Shown: piece after piece, positions 18,809-31,652 of the stretch
Numbering within the stretch: position 1 is the stretch's first letter
Layout of the letters: every line of letters begins with the position of its first letter
Assembly: GCF_001437125.1 (NCBI RefSeq)
Contig: NZ_JQCA01000072.1
Span: 1-64,000, forward strand
Source of the DNA: Levilactobacillus paucivorans
GTDB lineage: Bacteria; Bacillota; Bacilli; Lactobacillales; Lactobacillaceae
Direction of reading: 5' to 3'
DNA: 64,000 nt
Made by a program: the position numbers and the translations under genes
Notes under the pieces: model-generated
Told to the model about the DNA's origin: nothing
Seen by the model: only the letters and a program-made list of their open reading frames with translations
The model's database searches: none

Positions 18809-19708
18809 TTAATTCTTTAAGGCTTCTTGACCACCAGTAATTTCGGTGATTTCAGTCGTAATCGCTGCTTGCCGAGCCCGGTTGTAATGTAATTGCAGAT
18901 CCGAGATCAGGTCGTCAGCGTTGTCAGTGGCTGACTGCATCGCATTAGAACTTGATGCATGTTCAGCAGTTTTGGCATCCAAAATAGCACCATAAACCAG
19001 ACTCTCAGCGTATTGTGGCAGGATAGAATCCAAGACCTCCTGCGCTGAAGGTTCTGTTTCATAATCGTTTGCAAGATTGGACGTAGGCGTCTCACTAACA
19101 GCTTCACCCGCAAGTGTTTCACGGTCCACTGGCAATGTCTTTTCACCCCGGAATGACGACGTAATACGGTTAACGAAATGGTTATAACAAACGTAAAGTT
19201 CGTCAAAGATTTCGTTATCAAACATGGTCGTCACAGTCTTTACAATCTCCCGGACTTCGTTAAACTCAGGAACATCACTAACACCACGATATTCATAAGC
19301 CACGTTAATGCCTCGGTTCTTGTAGAAGTCTGCTCCGGTACCCCCAACAGCCAGAATCATATAGTCATCTGGGTTGGGTGTCTGCTTGTCAATGAATTCA
19401 TTGGCTTCGCGCAAGACACTACTGTTATAACTCCCCACCATACCGCGGTCAGAAGTTATGACTAAATAAGCCGTTTTCTTAACTGGACGGTCTGCCTGTA
19501 ACTTGTTTGAGGAATTATCAAACAGTTGAGACTGAGATAAGCGCATGACCACTGACTTGATCTTTGAGACGTACTCTTGATAGCCAGCCGTATGCTTCTG
19601 AATCTTGTTCAACTTCGCAGTCGACACCATGTGCATCGCGGCAGTAATCTGTCGGGTTGCCTTGGTTGACGAAATCCGATGTTGGACGTCATGGATAGAT
19701 TCAGCCAT
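18809..19708 (-). CDS. atpG: ATP synthase gamma subunit
   Basis: 299 aa. The N-terminal coiled-coil strand ([20 protein letters not shown]) and C-terminal helix ([15 protein letters not shown] and [18 protein letters not shown]) that form the central rotor shaft are clear, and [18 protein letters not shown] is the conserved Rossmann-like element. It rotates inside the alpha3beta3 head. It sits in the conserved order between atpA and atpD. Confidence 0.96.
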   Translation of the reverse strand: MAESIHDVQHRISSTKATRQITAAMHMVSTAKLNKIQKHTAGYQEYVSKIKSVVMRLSQSQLFDNSSNKLQADRPVKKTAYLVITSDRGMVGSYNSSVLREANEFIDKQTPNPDDYMILAVGGTGADFYKNRGINVAYEYRGVSDVPEFNEVREIVKTVTTMFDNEIFDELYVCYNHFVNRITSSFRGEKTLPVDRETLAGEAVSETPTSNLANDYETEPSAQEVLDSILPQYAESLVYGAILDAKTAEHASSSNAMQSATDNADDLISDLQLHYNRARQAAITTEITEITGGQEALKN

Positions 19709-19738
19709 TTTTTCTCACCATCCTTCCTTCAAGCAATT

Positions 19739-21846
<2,108 letters not shown>

Positions 21847-21857
<11 letters not shown>

Positions 21858-22362
21858 GTGGCTTCCCCAACCCTTCGATATAAGAATCGATCAATTCTTT
21901 TTGATCACTAGCATTCAATTCACGCTGAATTAGCTTGGAAGCAATCTCAATAGATAAATCCGCCACATCGTTCCGTGCACCAACCAAAGCGGCTTCCCGT
22001 TCTTGGGCAATGTCGTCCTTGGCTTTGGCCTTCAAGGCCTGTGCATCGGCTTCGGCTTTATTAATGATCTGACCCCGTTGTTCCTGTCCGTCACTCTTCG
22101 CCGTGCTGACGATTTGTTGGGCTTCAACGCGGGAACCTTTTAAGGCTTCCTGACGTTGGTCTGCTAAATCAGCAGCTTCGGCCCGTGACTTCTCGGCATG
22201 GTCAATATCATCGGAAATTTTATCCGACCGTTGTTGCATCATCTTCGTAATGGGACCCCAAGCGAAAATTTTGACGAGCCACATTAACAGAAGGAAGGTT
22301 ACAACGTAAAAGATCGAATCACCGTTGTAGAGAGTTGCATCAATCACTAAATGTGAGAGCAT
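21847..22362 (-). CDS. atpF: ATP synthase b subunit
   Basis: 171 aa. One N-terminal membrane segment (residues about 16-35) ends in [11 protein letters not shown], followed by a long charged helix that forms the peripheral stalk ([17 protein letters not shown]). Start ATG 22362 has AAGGAGG at about eight bases. Confidence 0.96.
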
Positions 22363-22417
22363 CTATTGACACCTCCTTCATTGTCAACTTTTGCTGAATC
22401 CAAAGTAACCTGGAACA

Positions 22418-22630
22418 TTACTTGTTCATCAACAACAGTGAGACAACGAAGCCCAGGATTGGCATAGCTTCAACTAACCCAACACCGATGAACATCGTGG
22501 TACGGAATTGACCGGCCATTTCAGGTTGACGAACCATACTTTCAAGGGTTTTAACGATAACGATCGCGTCACCGAATGCCCCTGCTAATGCTGCTGCCAT
22601 CATAGTAAAACTTGCTGCTAATGCACCCAT
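22418..22630 (-). CDS. atpE: ATP synthase c subunit
   Basis: 70-aa hairpin proteolipid of the rotor ring. Two membrane helices flank the polar loop VRQPEMAGQF, and the ion-carrying Glu is at residue 54 in VGLVEAMPILG. The residues around it look like a proton-type ring rather than the sodium type, though that is inference. Confidence 0.97.
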   Translation of the reverse strand: MGALAASFTMMAAALAGAFGDAIVIVKTLESMVRQPEMAGQFRTTMFIGVGLVEAMPILGFVVSLLLMNK

Positions 22631-22670
22631 AATTAATATTTCCTCCTTGAATTTGGAACAGGCTTACTGC

Positions 22671-23384
22671 CTATTCACCTTCTAATTGTCGACCAATGTA
22701 TACTGAAGATAGTGTTAAGAAAACATATGCTTGAATGGAGCCCAAGAAGACTGAGAGTCCTTGCCAAGCCATTTCAATTGGTACAGCCGCGATCAACGTC
22801 GGAATACCTTTTAGTTCAGCCAGAGACCAAACCATTTCCAGTAAGACTTCACCAGAGAAGATAATCCCGAAAATACGAAGACCGAGAGTCAGAAAACTTG
22901 AGACTTGTTCAAACAAGTTCGATGCTAAGAACATTGGCGATGGCTTAACAAAGCTTGCCAAGTAGCCCTTGGTTCCCCATTTTTTGAGGCCAGCATAATT
23001 AGCCAAAACAACTGTCATCATTGACATCGTCAACGTTACAATTGGATCAGATGTTGGACTTCGAACAATTGCAGAACCATTGATTGCAACGTTGAAGAAT
23101 AAACCAAGTTGGTTTGAAAGAAAGAGAAACAGGAATAACGTGAATCCCCAAAGTCCAAATCCACTAACTTCCTTGGCTGGAATTGACCCTTTTAAGATAC
23201 CATTGGTGAAGTCAATTAACCATTCGAGAAAGTTCTGGCCTTTTGAAGGCCGCATCGAAACATGTCGAGACGTAAAGAAGATAACTGCGAATGCCAGGAT
23301 GAACACCACCAAACCTGACACCACATTAGCAGTACTAAATGTTAACTTCCAAATTCGAAAGGTTGAAACTGTACCACTTCCCAC
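22671..23384 (-). CDS. atpB: ATP synthase a subunit
   Basis: 237 aa with about six membrane segments. The essential Arg lies in ASFLTLGLRIFGIIFSGE (SLGLRLFGN-type motif), and the last helices carry IQAYVFLTLSSVYIGRQ. It forms the proton half-channels against the c-ring. Start GTG 23384 is preceded by GAGGTGATATTAG. Confidence 0.96.
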   Translation of the reverse strand: MGSGTVSTFRIWKLTFSTANVVSGLVVFILAFAVIFFTSRHVSMRPSKGQNFLEWLIDFTNGILKGSIPAKEVSGFGLWGFTLFLFLFLSNQLGLFFNVAINGSAIVRSPTSDPIVTLTMSMMTVVLANYAGLKKWGTKGYLASFVKPSPMFLASNLFEQVSSFLTLGLRIFGIIFSGEVLLEMVWSLAELKGIPTLIAAVPIEMAWQGLSVFLGSIQAYVFLTLSSVYIGRQLEGE

Positions 23385-23436
23385 CTAATATCACCTCTTT
23401 TCAAAGACATTTTCGCCTGGTCCTTTCAACCTGTAA

Positions 23437-23559
23437 TCATTTAAGACCATTGTTGCGAATTTTTGAACGCAAGAAAGCGTGCTCAAACACAATAAAAATG
23501 ATACCACCAAAATAGGTAAAAGACAAAGCATATTTCCCACTTTTTACCAAGAAAATCAT
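23437..23559 (-). CDS. Small membrane protein, 40 aa, first ORF of the atp transcript
   Basis: An ORF of 41 codons lies between the upp terminator and atpB, in the place where atpI often occurs. The product starts MIFLVKSGKY, has one hydrophobic stretch YFGGIIFIVFEHAF and ends in a basic tail RSKIRNNGLK. This composition looks like a real single-pass protein, but the start has only a weak AAAGAAA before it. An overlapping frame gives MKENDFLGKK just upstream, and loss of one A from an A5 run would fuse the two into a 43-aa protein. It is too short to be a full AtpI. Confidence 0.5.
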   Translation of the reverse strand: MIFLVKSGKYALSFTYFGGIIFIVFEHAFLRSKIRNNGLK

Positions 23560-23597
23560 TTTCTTTCATAGCTTTGCAAAAAGCGCTGTGAAAACAA

Positions 23598-23611
23598 TGA
23601 GAACGCTTCCA
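23598..23611 (-). promoter_or_regulatory. cre site (CcpA operator) upstream of the atp operon
   Basis: On the minus strand TGGAAGCGTTCTCA fits the consensus TGNAANCGNTNNCA at every fixed position. It lies in the leader or promoter region between the upp terminator and the small ORF preceding atpB. Confidence 0.55.
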
Positions 23612-23657
23612 GGTGGAGCCCATCAGGCCGCCGATCAGGTCGCTTACTCATCATATT

Positions 23658-23700
23658 TTCATAAAAAGAACAAGCCTGACCGGGGACTCGGTCAGACTTG
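23658..23700 (-). terminator. Terminator of upp
   Basis: AAGCCTGACCG / CGGTCAGACTT hairpin; on the minus strand followed by GTTCTTTTT. Confidence 0.8.
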
Positions 23701-23710
23701 AAAATTATGT

Positions 23711-24340
23711 TTACTTTGTCCCAAACAAGCGGTCACCCGCATCGCCTAATCCCGGAACAATGTAGCCATCTTCATTTATATGATCATCCAAAGCAGCCGT
23801 GTAAATATCAACGTCTGGATGGGCTTCTTGTAAGGCTTTAACACCTTCTGGTGCGGCAACTAAGCACACAAACTTCATGTTGCTAGCGCCCCGCTTCTTC
23901 AAGGCATCGATTGCCATGATAGCAGAACCACCGGTTGCCAACATTGGGTCGACAATAAAGATCTGTCGTTGGTCAATGTCAGACGGCAACTTAACAAAGT
24001 ATTCGTGGGGTTGTAAGGTCTTTTCGTCACGGTACATCCCGATGTGACCCACCTTAGCGGCTGGAATCAATTCTAGGATACCATCGACCATTCCGATACC
24101 AGCACGCAGGATCGGCACAATGGCAACTTTCTTACCAGATAACTCCTTTGCCGTCATCTGGCCCATTGGTGTCTCGATCTGCTTGTCTTGTAATGGCATG
24201 TCGCGTGAAACGTCGTATGCCATCAGCGTCGAGATTTCGTTAACAACCTCGCGAAAACTACGAGTGCCGCAGTTTTTGTTCCGAATAATTGTTAACTTGT
24301 GTTGAATCAACGGGTGGTCAAGTACTTGAAACTTCCCCAT
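23711..24340 (-). CDS. upp: Uracil phosphoribosyltransferase
   Basis: 209-aa pyrimidine salvage enzyme converting uracil and PRPP to UMP. The PRPP-binding loop [19 protein letters not shown] and N-terminal [13 protein letters not shown] are standard. It follows glyA by 91 bases on the same strand and ends at its own terminator, so the atp operon has separate initiation. Confidence 0.97.
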   Translation of the reverse strand: MGKFQVLDHPLIQHKLTIIRNKNCGTRSFREVVNEISTLMAYDVSRDMPLQDKQIETPMGQMTAKELSGKKVAIVPILRAGIGMVDGILELIPAAKVGHIGMYRDEKTLQPHEYFVKLPSDIDQRQIFIVDPMLATGGSAIMAIDALKKRGASNMKFVCLVAAPEGVKALQEAHPDVDIYTAALDDHINEDGYIVPGLGDAGDRLFGTK

Positions 24341-24431
24341 GAATAAACGCTCCTTTGTGATTTCTTACAATTGTACCATTATCTAAGCCATTGCAACGGA
24401 CTAATTTAAAATGAAAACGTTTTTTCGTTAA

Positions 24432-25673
24432 TTAATTTAACGCACTCAGTGGATGAGCCGCCGTCAACGTTCTAACCTGGTCCCGGACCTCAGCTAACAC
24501 CGTCTCGTCATTAGGGTTTAAGATGGTCTTCACGATGAGCTGAGCTACCTCACGACACTCGTCCGGATTAAATCCGCGCGTTGTAATCGCGGGTGTCCCT
24601 AACCGAATACCTGAAGTCTTGAAAGGACTCAGTGTTTCATTCGGAATAGCTTCTTTATTCGTCGTAATCATGACGCTATCCAGCAGTTCCTGCGCCTGCT
24701 TCCCATTTAAATCAGTGGCAGAAAGGTCTAAGGTCATCAAGTGGTTGTCCGTCCCGCCGGAAACGACGCGAACTGTTGGTAACTTGTTAAATTCATCGGC
24801 CATGGCCTGGGCATTGTCAATGATTGCCTGCGCATAGTCGGTAAACGCTGGCTGGAGGTCTTCAAAGAACGCCGCCGCTTTACCGGCAATCACGTGTTCC
24901 AGAGGACCGCCTTGCGTGCCAGGGAAGACGGCTGAATTCAGTCGCTTGGCATTCTCCGCTTGCGAGAGGATAAGGCCCCCTCGTGGCCCACGAAGAGTCT
25001 TGTGCGTCGTCGTGGTGACCACGTCGGCAATTCCCACTGGCGATGGGTGCAGACCTGCCGCCACTAAACCGGCAATATGCGCCATATCCACCATCAGGTA
25101 GGCGCCAACCTCATCGGCGATATCTCTGAAGGCTTGGAAATCAATCGTGCGTGAATAAGCTGAAGCCCCGGCCACAATCAATTGTGGCTTCACTTTCAAG
25201 GCGAGGTCGCGAATCATGTCATAGTCTAAAAGTTCGGTCTCCGGATTCAACCCATAGCTGTAGGCTTGGTAGAGCTTACCAGAGAAGTTCACCTTGGCCC
25301 CATGGGTCAAGTGACCGCCGGCATCCAGGCCCATCCCCAAGATGGTGTCCCCAGGCTTCAAGAAAGCCGCATAGACCGCCTGATTGGCCTGTGAACCGGA
25401 ATGGGGTTGCACGTTGGCATATTCGGCGTTGAAGAGCTTCTTAGCCCGGTCAATCGCCAGTTGTTCCACAACGTCAATGTACTGGGTTCCCCCGTAATAC
25501 CGTTTGCCAGGATAGCCCTCAGCATATTTGTTGGTTAGAACGGAGCCCTGTGCCGTGCGGACGGCGTGACTGACGATATTTTCAGAGGCAATCAACTCAA
25601 TGGTATCCTCTTGCCGCTGTTCCTCATGCGCAATGGCGCCCCATAAAGCTGGATCTTGTTCTTTAAAATTCAA
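24432..25673 (-). CDS. glyA: Serine hydroxymethyltransferase
   Basis: 413-aa PLP enzyme converting serine and tetrahydrofolate to glycine and methylene-THF. The PLP-lysine motif [24 protein letters not shown] and [15 protein letters not shown] are visible. I place the start at TTG 25673, which has AGGAGG seven to eight bases upstream and gives the usual family length; the ATG at 25706 lies upstream of that ribosome binding site. It follows ywlC in the tdk-prfA-prmC-ywlC-glyA-upp series. Confidence 0.95.
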   Translation of the reverse strand: MNFKEQDPALWGAIAHEEQRQEDTIELIASENIVSHAVRTAQGSVLTNKYAEGYPGKRYYGGTQYIDVVEQLAIDRAKKLFNAEYANVQPHSGSQANQAVYAAFLKPGDTILGMGLDAGGHLTHGAKVNFSGKLYQAYSYGLNPETELLDYDMIRDLALKVKPQLIVAGASAYSRTIDFQAFRDIADEVGAYLMVDMAHIAGLVAAGLHPSPVGIADVVTTTTHKTLRGPRGGLILSQAENAKRLNSAVFPGTQGGPLEHVIAGKAAAFFEDLQPAFTDYAQAIIDNAQAMADEFNKLPTVRVVSGGTDNHLMTLDLSATDLNGKQAQELLDSVMITTNKEAIPNETLSPFKTSGIRLGTPAITTRGFNPDECREVAQLIVKTILNPNDETVLAEVRDQVRTLTAAHPLSALN

Positions 25674-25751
25674 TGGCGGTCCCTCCTGAACTGTAGTTGG
25701 TTTCATTCTACCAAACTTTCAGCTCTGGCGGGACCGCCTTGCTCATCAAAC

Positions 25752-26780
25752 TTATAATAATTGATCTTTTGTAAAATGAACCTGGCCAGCAGACTTATTG
25801 AGGCGGTTCATGTAAGCCGCACCCAAGCCCTCATCGGAGAAGCCCTGCGCTAAAATGCCCTTGACGGGGGACTCCAGGTCAAAGTGTCGTAATCCGGCAA
25901 ACAACCGGTGGCTGGCACTTGGTAAGTCGCGGCCCAGTGAAAAGAATTCGGCATTCTGAGGTAAGGTCAACCCACTCAACGTGTGGTCAAGCGCCATGAT
26001 CCCAATTGCATCATCCTGTTGACCGGCCCACTTGAGCGCTGCCGCCCAATCCGTCACGTGATCGACAATGTAGACCTGAGCGTTAGGTGCGTAGTGTTTG
26101 TACTTCATCCCCGGCGCCTTAGGAACCTCGGTCGCCCCAACCTTATGATGGGTTGATCGCACGGTGCCAATCACGGCCTCCAGTTCTTCCTCGGTCACGG
26201 CGCCTGGCCGTAGGATCGTTGGCACGTCGGTCGACATATCCAAGACCGTCGATTCGACTCCCACTTCAGTAGGGCCATCGTCCAAGATGCCCGCGATTTT
26301 CCCATTTAAATCATGGTAAACGTGCTTGGCTAAGGTCGGACTAGGTTTACCAGAAGTGTTAGCGGATGGCCCTACCAGGGGTACTCCAGCCTCTTTGATG
26401 AGGTCTAGCGTCACCTGATTGTCCGGATTCCGGAAAGCAGCCGTCTGCAATCCACCAGTCACAGCCGGCGATAAGGCCCCTGGCTGTAACTTGAAGATCA
26501 ACGTCAGTGAACCTGGCCAAAAAGCCTTGATGAGTGCTTGGGCCTTATCTGACAAGGGTTGGGCATACTGTTCTACAGTAGCTTGACCCGTCACGTGGAC
26601 AATCAGTGGATTGTCACTCGGACGTCCCTTGGCCAAATACACCTGTTTCACGGCGGCCTCATTGGTGGCATCCGCGCCTAGACCATACACGGTCTCGGTG
26701 GGAAAGGCCACGAGTTGGCCTGCCTTGATGGCAGCAGCCGCTTCGCTAATCTGATTGGGTTTAAAAATTTTCGTTTCCAT
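25752..26780 (-). CDS. ywlC: L-threonylcarbamoyladenylate synthase (Sua5/YwlC type)
   Basis: 342-aa two-domain protein. Residues about 10-200 form the YrdC domain (FPTETVYGLGADA, KGRPSDNPLIVH, GPSANTSGKPSPT), and residues about 210-342 form the Sua5 regulatory domain (PGMKYKHYAPNAQ, then the C-terminal GLGAAYMNRLNKSA). It makes threonylcarbamoyl-AMP for tRNA t6A37 modification. The neighbouring prmC and prfA form a translation-linked group. Confidence 0.95.
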   Translation of the reverse strand: METKIFKPNQISEAAAAIKAGQLVAFPTETVYGLGADATNEAAVKQVYLAKGRPSDNPLIVHVTGQATVEQYAQPLSDKAQALIKAFWPGSLTLIFKLQPGALSPAVTGGLQTAAFRNPDNQVTLDLIKEAGVPLVGPSANTSGKPSPTLAKHVYHDLNGKIAGILDDGPTEVGVESTVLDMSTDVPTILRPGAVTEEELEAVIGTVRSTHHKVGATEVPKAPGMKYKHYAPNAQVYIVDHVTDWAAALKWAGQQDDAIGIMALDHTLSGLTLPQNAEFFSLGRDLPSASHRLFAGLRHFDLESPVKGILAQGFSDEGLGAAYMNRLNKSAGQVHFTKDQLL

Positions 26781-26808
26781 TCCGTCTCTTCTCTCCCATT
26801 CCCTAAAC

Positions 26809-27651
26809 TTAGAGTTGAACTCGAACCATTCGGTCTTGCCCGTTGATATCCTGGCGAATCGTCACAGTTGCCGTAGGCAGTGCCGTTTCAAAGATCGCCC
26901 GAACCGCGGCGCCCTGCTGATAGCCAATTTCCGCAAAGAATTGCCCCGTCGGCGTCAGTCGTTGGGCTAATTCCGTGGCAAAACGGCGATAAAACGCCAG
27001 ACCGTGATCCGCCGCAAATAAAGCCTGGTCAGGCTCGAAGCGTTTCACGCTATCATCCATCACGGCCGTCTCCGACCGATCGATGTAGGGCGGATTGGAC
27101 ACGATCACGTCAAAACGTTGACGAGCTACCGGGGTAAATAGATCTCCGACCGCAAAGATCACCTCGGCGTGTTGGGCCGCGGCATTCTCACGAGCAACTG
27201 CTACCGCCTCAGCCGAAATATCCGTGGCCGTCACTACCCACTCGGGGCGTTGCGCCTTGAGGGTCACGGCAATGGCGCCGCTTCCAGTGCCCACGTCTAA
27301 CACGTGTTGGCTGACAGCGACGACATCGTTTAAGATCCAGGCGACTAATTCCTCCGTTTCTTGACGGGGAATCAGTGTGGCTGGTGTGACGCGAAAGCCT
27401 TGCCCGTAGAACGGCGCCTGACCCAAGATATATTGGGCAGGTTCGCCGGCTACAATCCGAGAAATTCGCTGCTGATAGGTCACCCACTCGGCATTCGGCA
27501 TTGGCTCACGATAATGCTGAACCAGCTGGGTAAATGACCACCCATGACTCTCCAGCAACAGGTATTGTGCGGCAGCCGGATCGGCCGTCGTTTCCTGTAA
27601 CTGGTCCTCACCCCACCGCAATGCCGTCAGGTAAGTGTGGGCGTTAGTCAT
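26809..27651 (-). CDS. prmC: Release factor glutamine methyltransferase PrmC
   Basis: 280 aa. The N-terminal helical domain binds the release factor, and the C-terminal Rossmann domain carries the SAM motif [12 protein letters not shown] (residues 118-129) and the catalytic NPPY at 186-189. It methylates the Gln of the GGQ loop in RF1 and RF2. Its start overlaps the prfA stop by eight bases, coupling enzyme and substrate. Confidence 0.96.
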   Translation of the reverse strand: MTNAHTYLTALRWGEDQLQETTADPAAAQYLLLESHGWSFTQLVQHYREPMPNAEWVTYQQRISRIVAGEPAQYILGQAPFYGQGFRVTPATLIPRQETEELVAWILNDVVAVSQHVLDVGTGSGAIAVTLKAQRPEWVVTATDISAEAVAVARENAAAQHAEVIFAVGDLFTPVARQRFDVIVSNPPYIDRSETAVMDDSVKRFEPDQALFAADHGLAFYRRFATELAQRLTPTGQFFAEIGYQQGAAVRAIFETALPTATVTIRQDINGQDRMVRVQL

Positions 27652-28729
27652 TGTTCTTTAAATCTTCTAATTTAGCGGCTTGATCGGAAAGAATCAAGGC
27701 ATCAATGATGTCATCGAGTTCCCCATTCATAATCCGGTCCAGCTTATTCAACGTCAAGCCGATGCGGTGATCAGTCACCCGGTTTTGAGGGTAGTTGTAG
27801 GTTCTGATCCGTTCGGACCGGTCCCCCGTTCCCACTGCGGACTTTCGTTCGGCATCATAGGCGCTACGTTCCTGTTGCTTGTAGTAATCATAGACTCGGG
27901 CCCGCAGAATCTGCATGGCCTTCGCCCGGTTTTGTTGTTGTGACCGTTCATCTTGCATGGCCACGACGATCCCCGTTGGTAAGTGGGTCATCCGCACGGC
28001 AGATGAAGTCTTGTTAATATGTTGACCACCGGCACCAGAAGACCGGTAAACGTCGGTCCGAATATCCTTAGGATCGATGTCAATGTCGACTTCTTCTTCC
28101 TCAGGCATGACCCCAACCGTTGCGGTACTGGTATGCACCCGACCGGCTGATTCGGTTGCGGGCACCCGTTGAACCCGGTGAGCCCCGTTTTCGAACTTGA
28201 GCTTCGAGTAAACCTTGTCCCCGGTAATCATGAGAACAATTTCCTTGAACCCACCGACTTCGGTGGCGTTCTCGTCAACAACTTCAATCTTCCAACCTTG
28301 GCGTTCGGCGTACTTGGAGTACATGCTAAACAAGTCGGCCGCAAATAAGCTGGCTTCATCCCCACCGGCAGCCCCGTGAATTTCCATGATGATATTCTTA
28401 TCATCGTTAGGGTCCTTAGGCAAAAGCAACAGCTTGATGTCTTCTTCTAACTGCTCCTTTTGGGCTTCCAGATCCTTCAATTCTTCCTTAACCATCGTGG
28501 CCATGTCGTCGTCTAATTTTTCATACAACATGTCCTCGTCATCCTTGATTTGCTGGGTGACATCTTCAAATTGGTGATACTTGTCCACCGTTTCCCGCAA
28601 TTCGCCTTCTTCTTTCGAAAGCTTCATGAAACGCTGGGTGTCCGCAATAATTGCGGGGTCACTAATTAATTCGTTCAGCTCGTCATAGCGGTCGGCTACG
28701 GCTTGCAGTTTTTCAAACATCTCGTCCAT
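27644..28729 (-). CDS. prfA: Peptide chain release factor 1
   Basis: 361 aa. It carries the RF1 codon-recognition tripeptide in [12 protein letters not shown] (PAT) and the catalytic GGQ in [17 protein letters not shown], so it reads UAA and UAG. It is preceded by tdk by 21 bases on the same strand and overlaps prmC. Confidence 0.97.
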   Translation of the reverse strand: MDEMFEKLQAVADRYDELNELISDPAIIADTQRFMKLSKEEGELRETVDKYHQFEDVTQQIKDDEDMLYEKLDDDMATMVKEELKDLEAQKEQLEEDIKLLLLPKDPNDDKNIIMEIHGAAGGDEASLFAADLFSMYSKYAERQGWKIEVVDENATEVGGFKEIVLMITGDKVYSKLKFENGAHRVQRVPATESAGRVHTSTATVGVMPEEEEVDIDIDPKDIRTDVYRSSGAGGQHINKTSSAVRMTHLPTGIVVAMQDERSQQQNRAKAMQILRARVYDYYKQQERSAYDAERKSAVGTGDRSERIRTYNYPQNRVTDHRIGLTLNKLDRIMNGELDDIIDALILSDQAAKLEDLKNND

Positions 28730-28750
28730 TCTCTACTTAACCTCGTTTCG

Positions 28751-29335
28751 TTATTTACCGATCTGATCTAATGGTGGATTGAAATAATGCCGCCGACAAA
28801 CGGGGTAGTATGCTTCATTCCCCCCGATTTGGACTTGTTCGCCCTCGTAAACCGGTTGGTTGTCGTGGAATCGCAGATTCATAATGGCCTTCTTGGCACA
28901 GAACCAGCAAATGGTCTTCATCTCTTCAATCTTATCTGCATACAACAACAGATATTTAGACCCTTCAAACAGTTCATTTCTAAAGTCATTCTTCAAGCCA
29001 AACGTCATGACGGGAACCTTTAACTCATCCACCACACGAGCCAATTGCAACACGTGATCCTTGGTGAGGAACTGCGCCTCATCAATTAACACACAGTTGG
29101 CGTGCTCGTCGATGCGCTTGACCTCGTCATACAAGTTGGTCTCTTCAAAAATTGGATGGGCTTCTCGCTTCAGCCCAATTCGACTGGCAATGTAACCGAC
29201 CTGATCTCTGGTGTCCAGGCCACTGGTCATGATGATGACCCGCTTGTGTTGTTCCTCGTAGTTATGCGCGACCTTTAGAATCTCGATCGTTTTCCCACTA
29301 TTCATTGCACCGTACCGAAAAAATAGCTGTGCCAC
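28751..29335 (-). CDS. tdk: Thymidine kinase
   Basis: 194-aa type II thymidine kinase. P-loop GAMNSGKT is at residues 9-16, the catalytic Glu lies in LIDEAQFL, and a zinc site is formed by CWFC and PVCRRH. It phosphorylates thymidine in salvage. GTG 29335 follows AAGGTGGGAG. It opens the minus-strand cluster and diverges from murT, with about 205 bases between. Confidence 0.96.
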   Translation of the reverse strand: MAQLFFRYGAMNSGKTIEILKVAHNYEEQHKRVIIMTSGLDTRDQVGYIASRIGLKREAHPIFEETNLYDEVKRIDEHANCVLIDEAQFLTKDHVLQLARVVDELKVPVMTFGLKNDFRNELFEGSKYLLLYADKIEEMKTICWFCAKKAIMNLRFHDNQPVYEGEQVQIGGNEAYYPVCRRHYFNPPLDQIGK

Positions 29336-29540
29336 GTTACTCCCACCTTTTTGACAGTTTCTATCTATTATAGCTGATTACACCTGAAAATTCGACCTCA
29401 GACCGTGCAAACTTTCCTTGCGATTTAACAAAGTTCAGGCCCGCTGCTCCCCTATTTCCGGAAAAAATGCTAAAATGAATGTTTGAATATTAATGAAACG
29501 GCAATTTTAAAAAATTAGTGCAATTAAGGAGCGACAATTC

Positions 29541-30890
29541 ATGTCATTGAGAAGCGGCTTTGCCACCTTTGCGGGGAGATCCTCTTACTGGTTTCTCCAC
29601 ACCTTTCTTCACGGGGGCAGTTCCCTGCCTGGAAAAATTACCTTAAAGCTCGACCCTAATATTCTGAAGGCGTTGGGGGCCAACTACGACGTCATCGTCA
29701 TCACCGGAACCAACGGGAAAACGTTGACCACGGCCCTCACCGTCTCCGTGTTGGGTCAGAAGTACCCGTCTATCCTGACGAACCCGACCGGTTCCAACAT
29801 GGAACAAGGGATTGTCACCACCTTTCTGAATGCTAAACGTCCCAAGACCGGTCGGCCCATTGCCGTCTTAGAAGTCGACGAGGCTAACGTGATCAAGGTC
29901 ACCAAGTACATTCAGCCTAAGGCCTTCGTCTTCACAAACATCTTCCGCGATCAGATGGACCGCTACGGGGAAATCTACACAACCTATCAAAAAATCTTGG
30001 ATGGGGTGGCTTTAGCCCCTGAGGCCACCATTATTGCCAACGGCGATTCCCCAATCTTTAACTCTAAGGAACTGCCAAACCCCATTCAATACTATGGATT
30101 TGACGACCAACCAGATGGTGACTTCAAGGCGAAGCCCAATACCGACGGCGTCCTATGTCCCGTCTGCGAACACATTCTGCACTATCATTCCTTAACCTAC
30201 AGTAACCAGGGTAAGTACTTTTGCCCCAATTGTGGCTTCCATCGTCCAGAGTTGACTTACCGGTTGACTAAATTGGGCGAACAGACCCCAACGTCATCAA
30301 CCTTTGACTTGGACGGCCATTCCTACACGATCGGTGTCGGGGGAACCTATAACATCTACAATGCCCTGGCCGCCTATGCCGTGGGCCGGTTTCTCGAGGT
30401 TTCACCTGACCAAATTTCGCAGGCCTTTACCGCGAACGAACGGGTCTTTGGCCGTCAAGAAGTCATTGACGTTGATGGCAAACAGGTCACAATCATTCTG
30501 GTCAAGAATCCCGTGGGCTTGGACCAAGTCCTGCATATGATTGGCACAGACACCCACCAATTTTCACTGGTCGGCCTGCTCAACGCCAACTATGCCGATG
30601 GGATCGATACGAGTTGGATCTGGGATGGCGACTTCGAACAACTTGCTAATCTGGACATTCCAACCGTCATCACCGGTGGCGAACGCTACAAAGACATCAC
30701 CTTCCGCTTCAAGGTGGCCGGGATTCCGGATAGCCGTCACATCGTGGAACCCGATCTAGAAAAGGTCGTCGAACAAATTAAACAGGTGCCAACCGAACGT
30801 GTTTACGTGCTGGCCACCTACACGGCCATGCTACAAATGCGTAAGATTTTAGCCGCTAAGGGCTACATTAAGGAGGGATTGGGCGTATGA
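29541..30890 (+). CDS. murT: Lipid II isoglutaminyl synthase subunit MurT
   Basis: 449-aa Mur-ligase-family protein. It has the ATP loop ITGTNGKTLTTAL, a Cys4 ribbon insertion (CPVC and CPNC), and the C-terminal MurT-specific domain with ADGIDTSWIWDGDFE that holds the catalytic Asp region. With GatD it amidates the D-Glu of lipid II to D-isoglutamine. It overlaps gatD by four bases (ATGA). Confidence 0.96.
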   Translation: MSLRSGFATFAGRSSYWFLHTFLHGGSSLPGKITLKLDPNILKALGANYDVIVITGTNGKTLTTALTVSVLGQKYPSILTNPTGSNMEQGIVTTFLNAKRPKTGRPIAVLEVDEANVIKVTKYIQPKAFVFTNIFRDQMDRYGEIYTTYQKILDGVALAPEATIIANGDSPIFNSKELPNPIQYYGFDDQPDGDFKAKPNTDGVLCPVCEHILHYHSLTYSNQGKYFCPNCGFHRPELTYRLTKLGEQTPTSSTFDLDGHSYTIGVGGTYNIYNALAAYAVGRFLEVSPDQISQAFTANERVFGRQEVIDVDGKQVTIILVKNPVGLDQVLHMIGTDTHQFSLVGLLNANYADGIDTSWIWDGDFEQLANLDIPTVITGGERYKDITFRFKVAGIPDSRHIVEPDLEKVVEQIKQVPTERVYVLATYTAMLQMRKILAAKGYIKEGLGV

Positions 30891-31591
30891 CCTACGAATT
30901 AAACGTGGCTCACCTATACGGAGACTTAATGAACACCTACGGAGACGTCGGGAACATTTTGGCGTTAAACTACTACGCTAAACAAATGGACGTCCACTTA
31001 AACGTTAAGGTTGTCAGCCTGGAAGAAGAGTTTCATGCCGCTGACTATGACCTCGCCTTCTTTGGTGGGGGCCAGGACTTTGAGCAAACCATTGTTTCCC
31101 AAGATATTCAAACCAAGAAAGCCGAACTGACCAAGTTCATTGAATCCGACGGTCCGTTGCTCGCTATCTGTGGGGGCTTTCAACTCTTAGGCCACTACTA
31201 TATTGGGGCTAACGGTGAAAAGCTACCTGGCATTGGCGCCCTTGACCACTATACGTTGGCCCAGGACAACAACCGGTTCATTGGCAACATCGTCATCAAG
31301 AACCAGGAAACCGGCGAGACTTACCACGGTTTCGAAAACCATCAAGGCCGGACTTTTCTGGGAACCAACGAACGCCCCTTGGGTAACGTGGTCTCCGGTA
31401 AGGGTAATAACGGCGAGGACGGGACTGAAGGCGCCATCTACAAGAACGTTTACTGCTCCTACTTCCACGGTCCGATCTTGACCCGGAACGGGGACATCGC
31501 TAAGCACCTCTTGGTTGCTGCCTTGAAACGGAAGTTCCCTACAGCTGACTTCAGCCAACAGGAAGCCTTACCCATTCCCGCAACCTTCTAA
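30887..31591 (+). CDS. gatD: Lipid II isoglutaminyl synthase glutaminase subunit GatD
   Basis: 234-aa class I glutamine amidotransferase-like subunit supplying ammonia to MurT. The nucleophile Cys95 is in LLAICGGFQLLG, and the catalytic His194 is in CSYFHGPILTRN. It is translationally coupled to murT, and the unit ends at the terminator at 31602. Confidence 0.96.
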   Translation: MTYELNVAHLYGDLMNTYGDVGNILALNYYAKQMDVHLNVKVVSLEEEFHAADYDLAFFGGGQDFEQTIVSQDIQTKKAELTKFIESDGPLLAICGGFQLLGHYYIGANGEKLPGIGALDHYTLAQDNNRFIGNIVIKNQETGETYHGFENHQGRTFLGTNERPLGNVVSGKGNNGEDGTEGAIYKNVYCSYFHGPILTRNGDIAKHLLVAALKRKFPTADFSQQEALPIPATF

Positions 31592-31601
31592 ATTTAAATT
31601 C

Positions 31602-31642
31602 AAAATGCCGCCTCGAGAATATTTCTCGTAGCGGCATTTTTT
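31602..31642. terminator. Terminator of murT-gatD
   Basis: AAAATGCCGC / GCGGCATTTTTT stem with a further CGAGAA/TTCTCG inner pair; bidirectional, serving the convergent gene at 31653 as well. Confidence 0.85.
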
Positions 31643-31652
31643 ATGTTCATTT

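Noticed and set aside
24405-24425. cre-like TGAAAACGTTTTTT upstream of upp
   Set aside because: It fails the final CA of the consensus and lies in an A+T-rich stretch; weaker than the perfect site at 23598.
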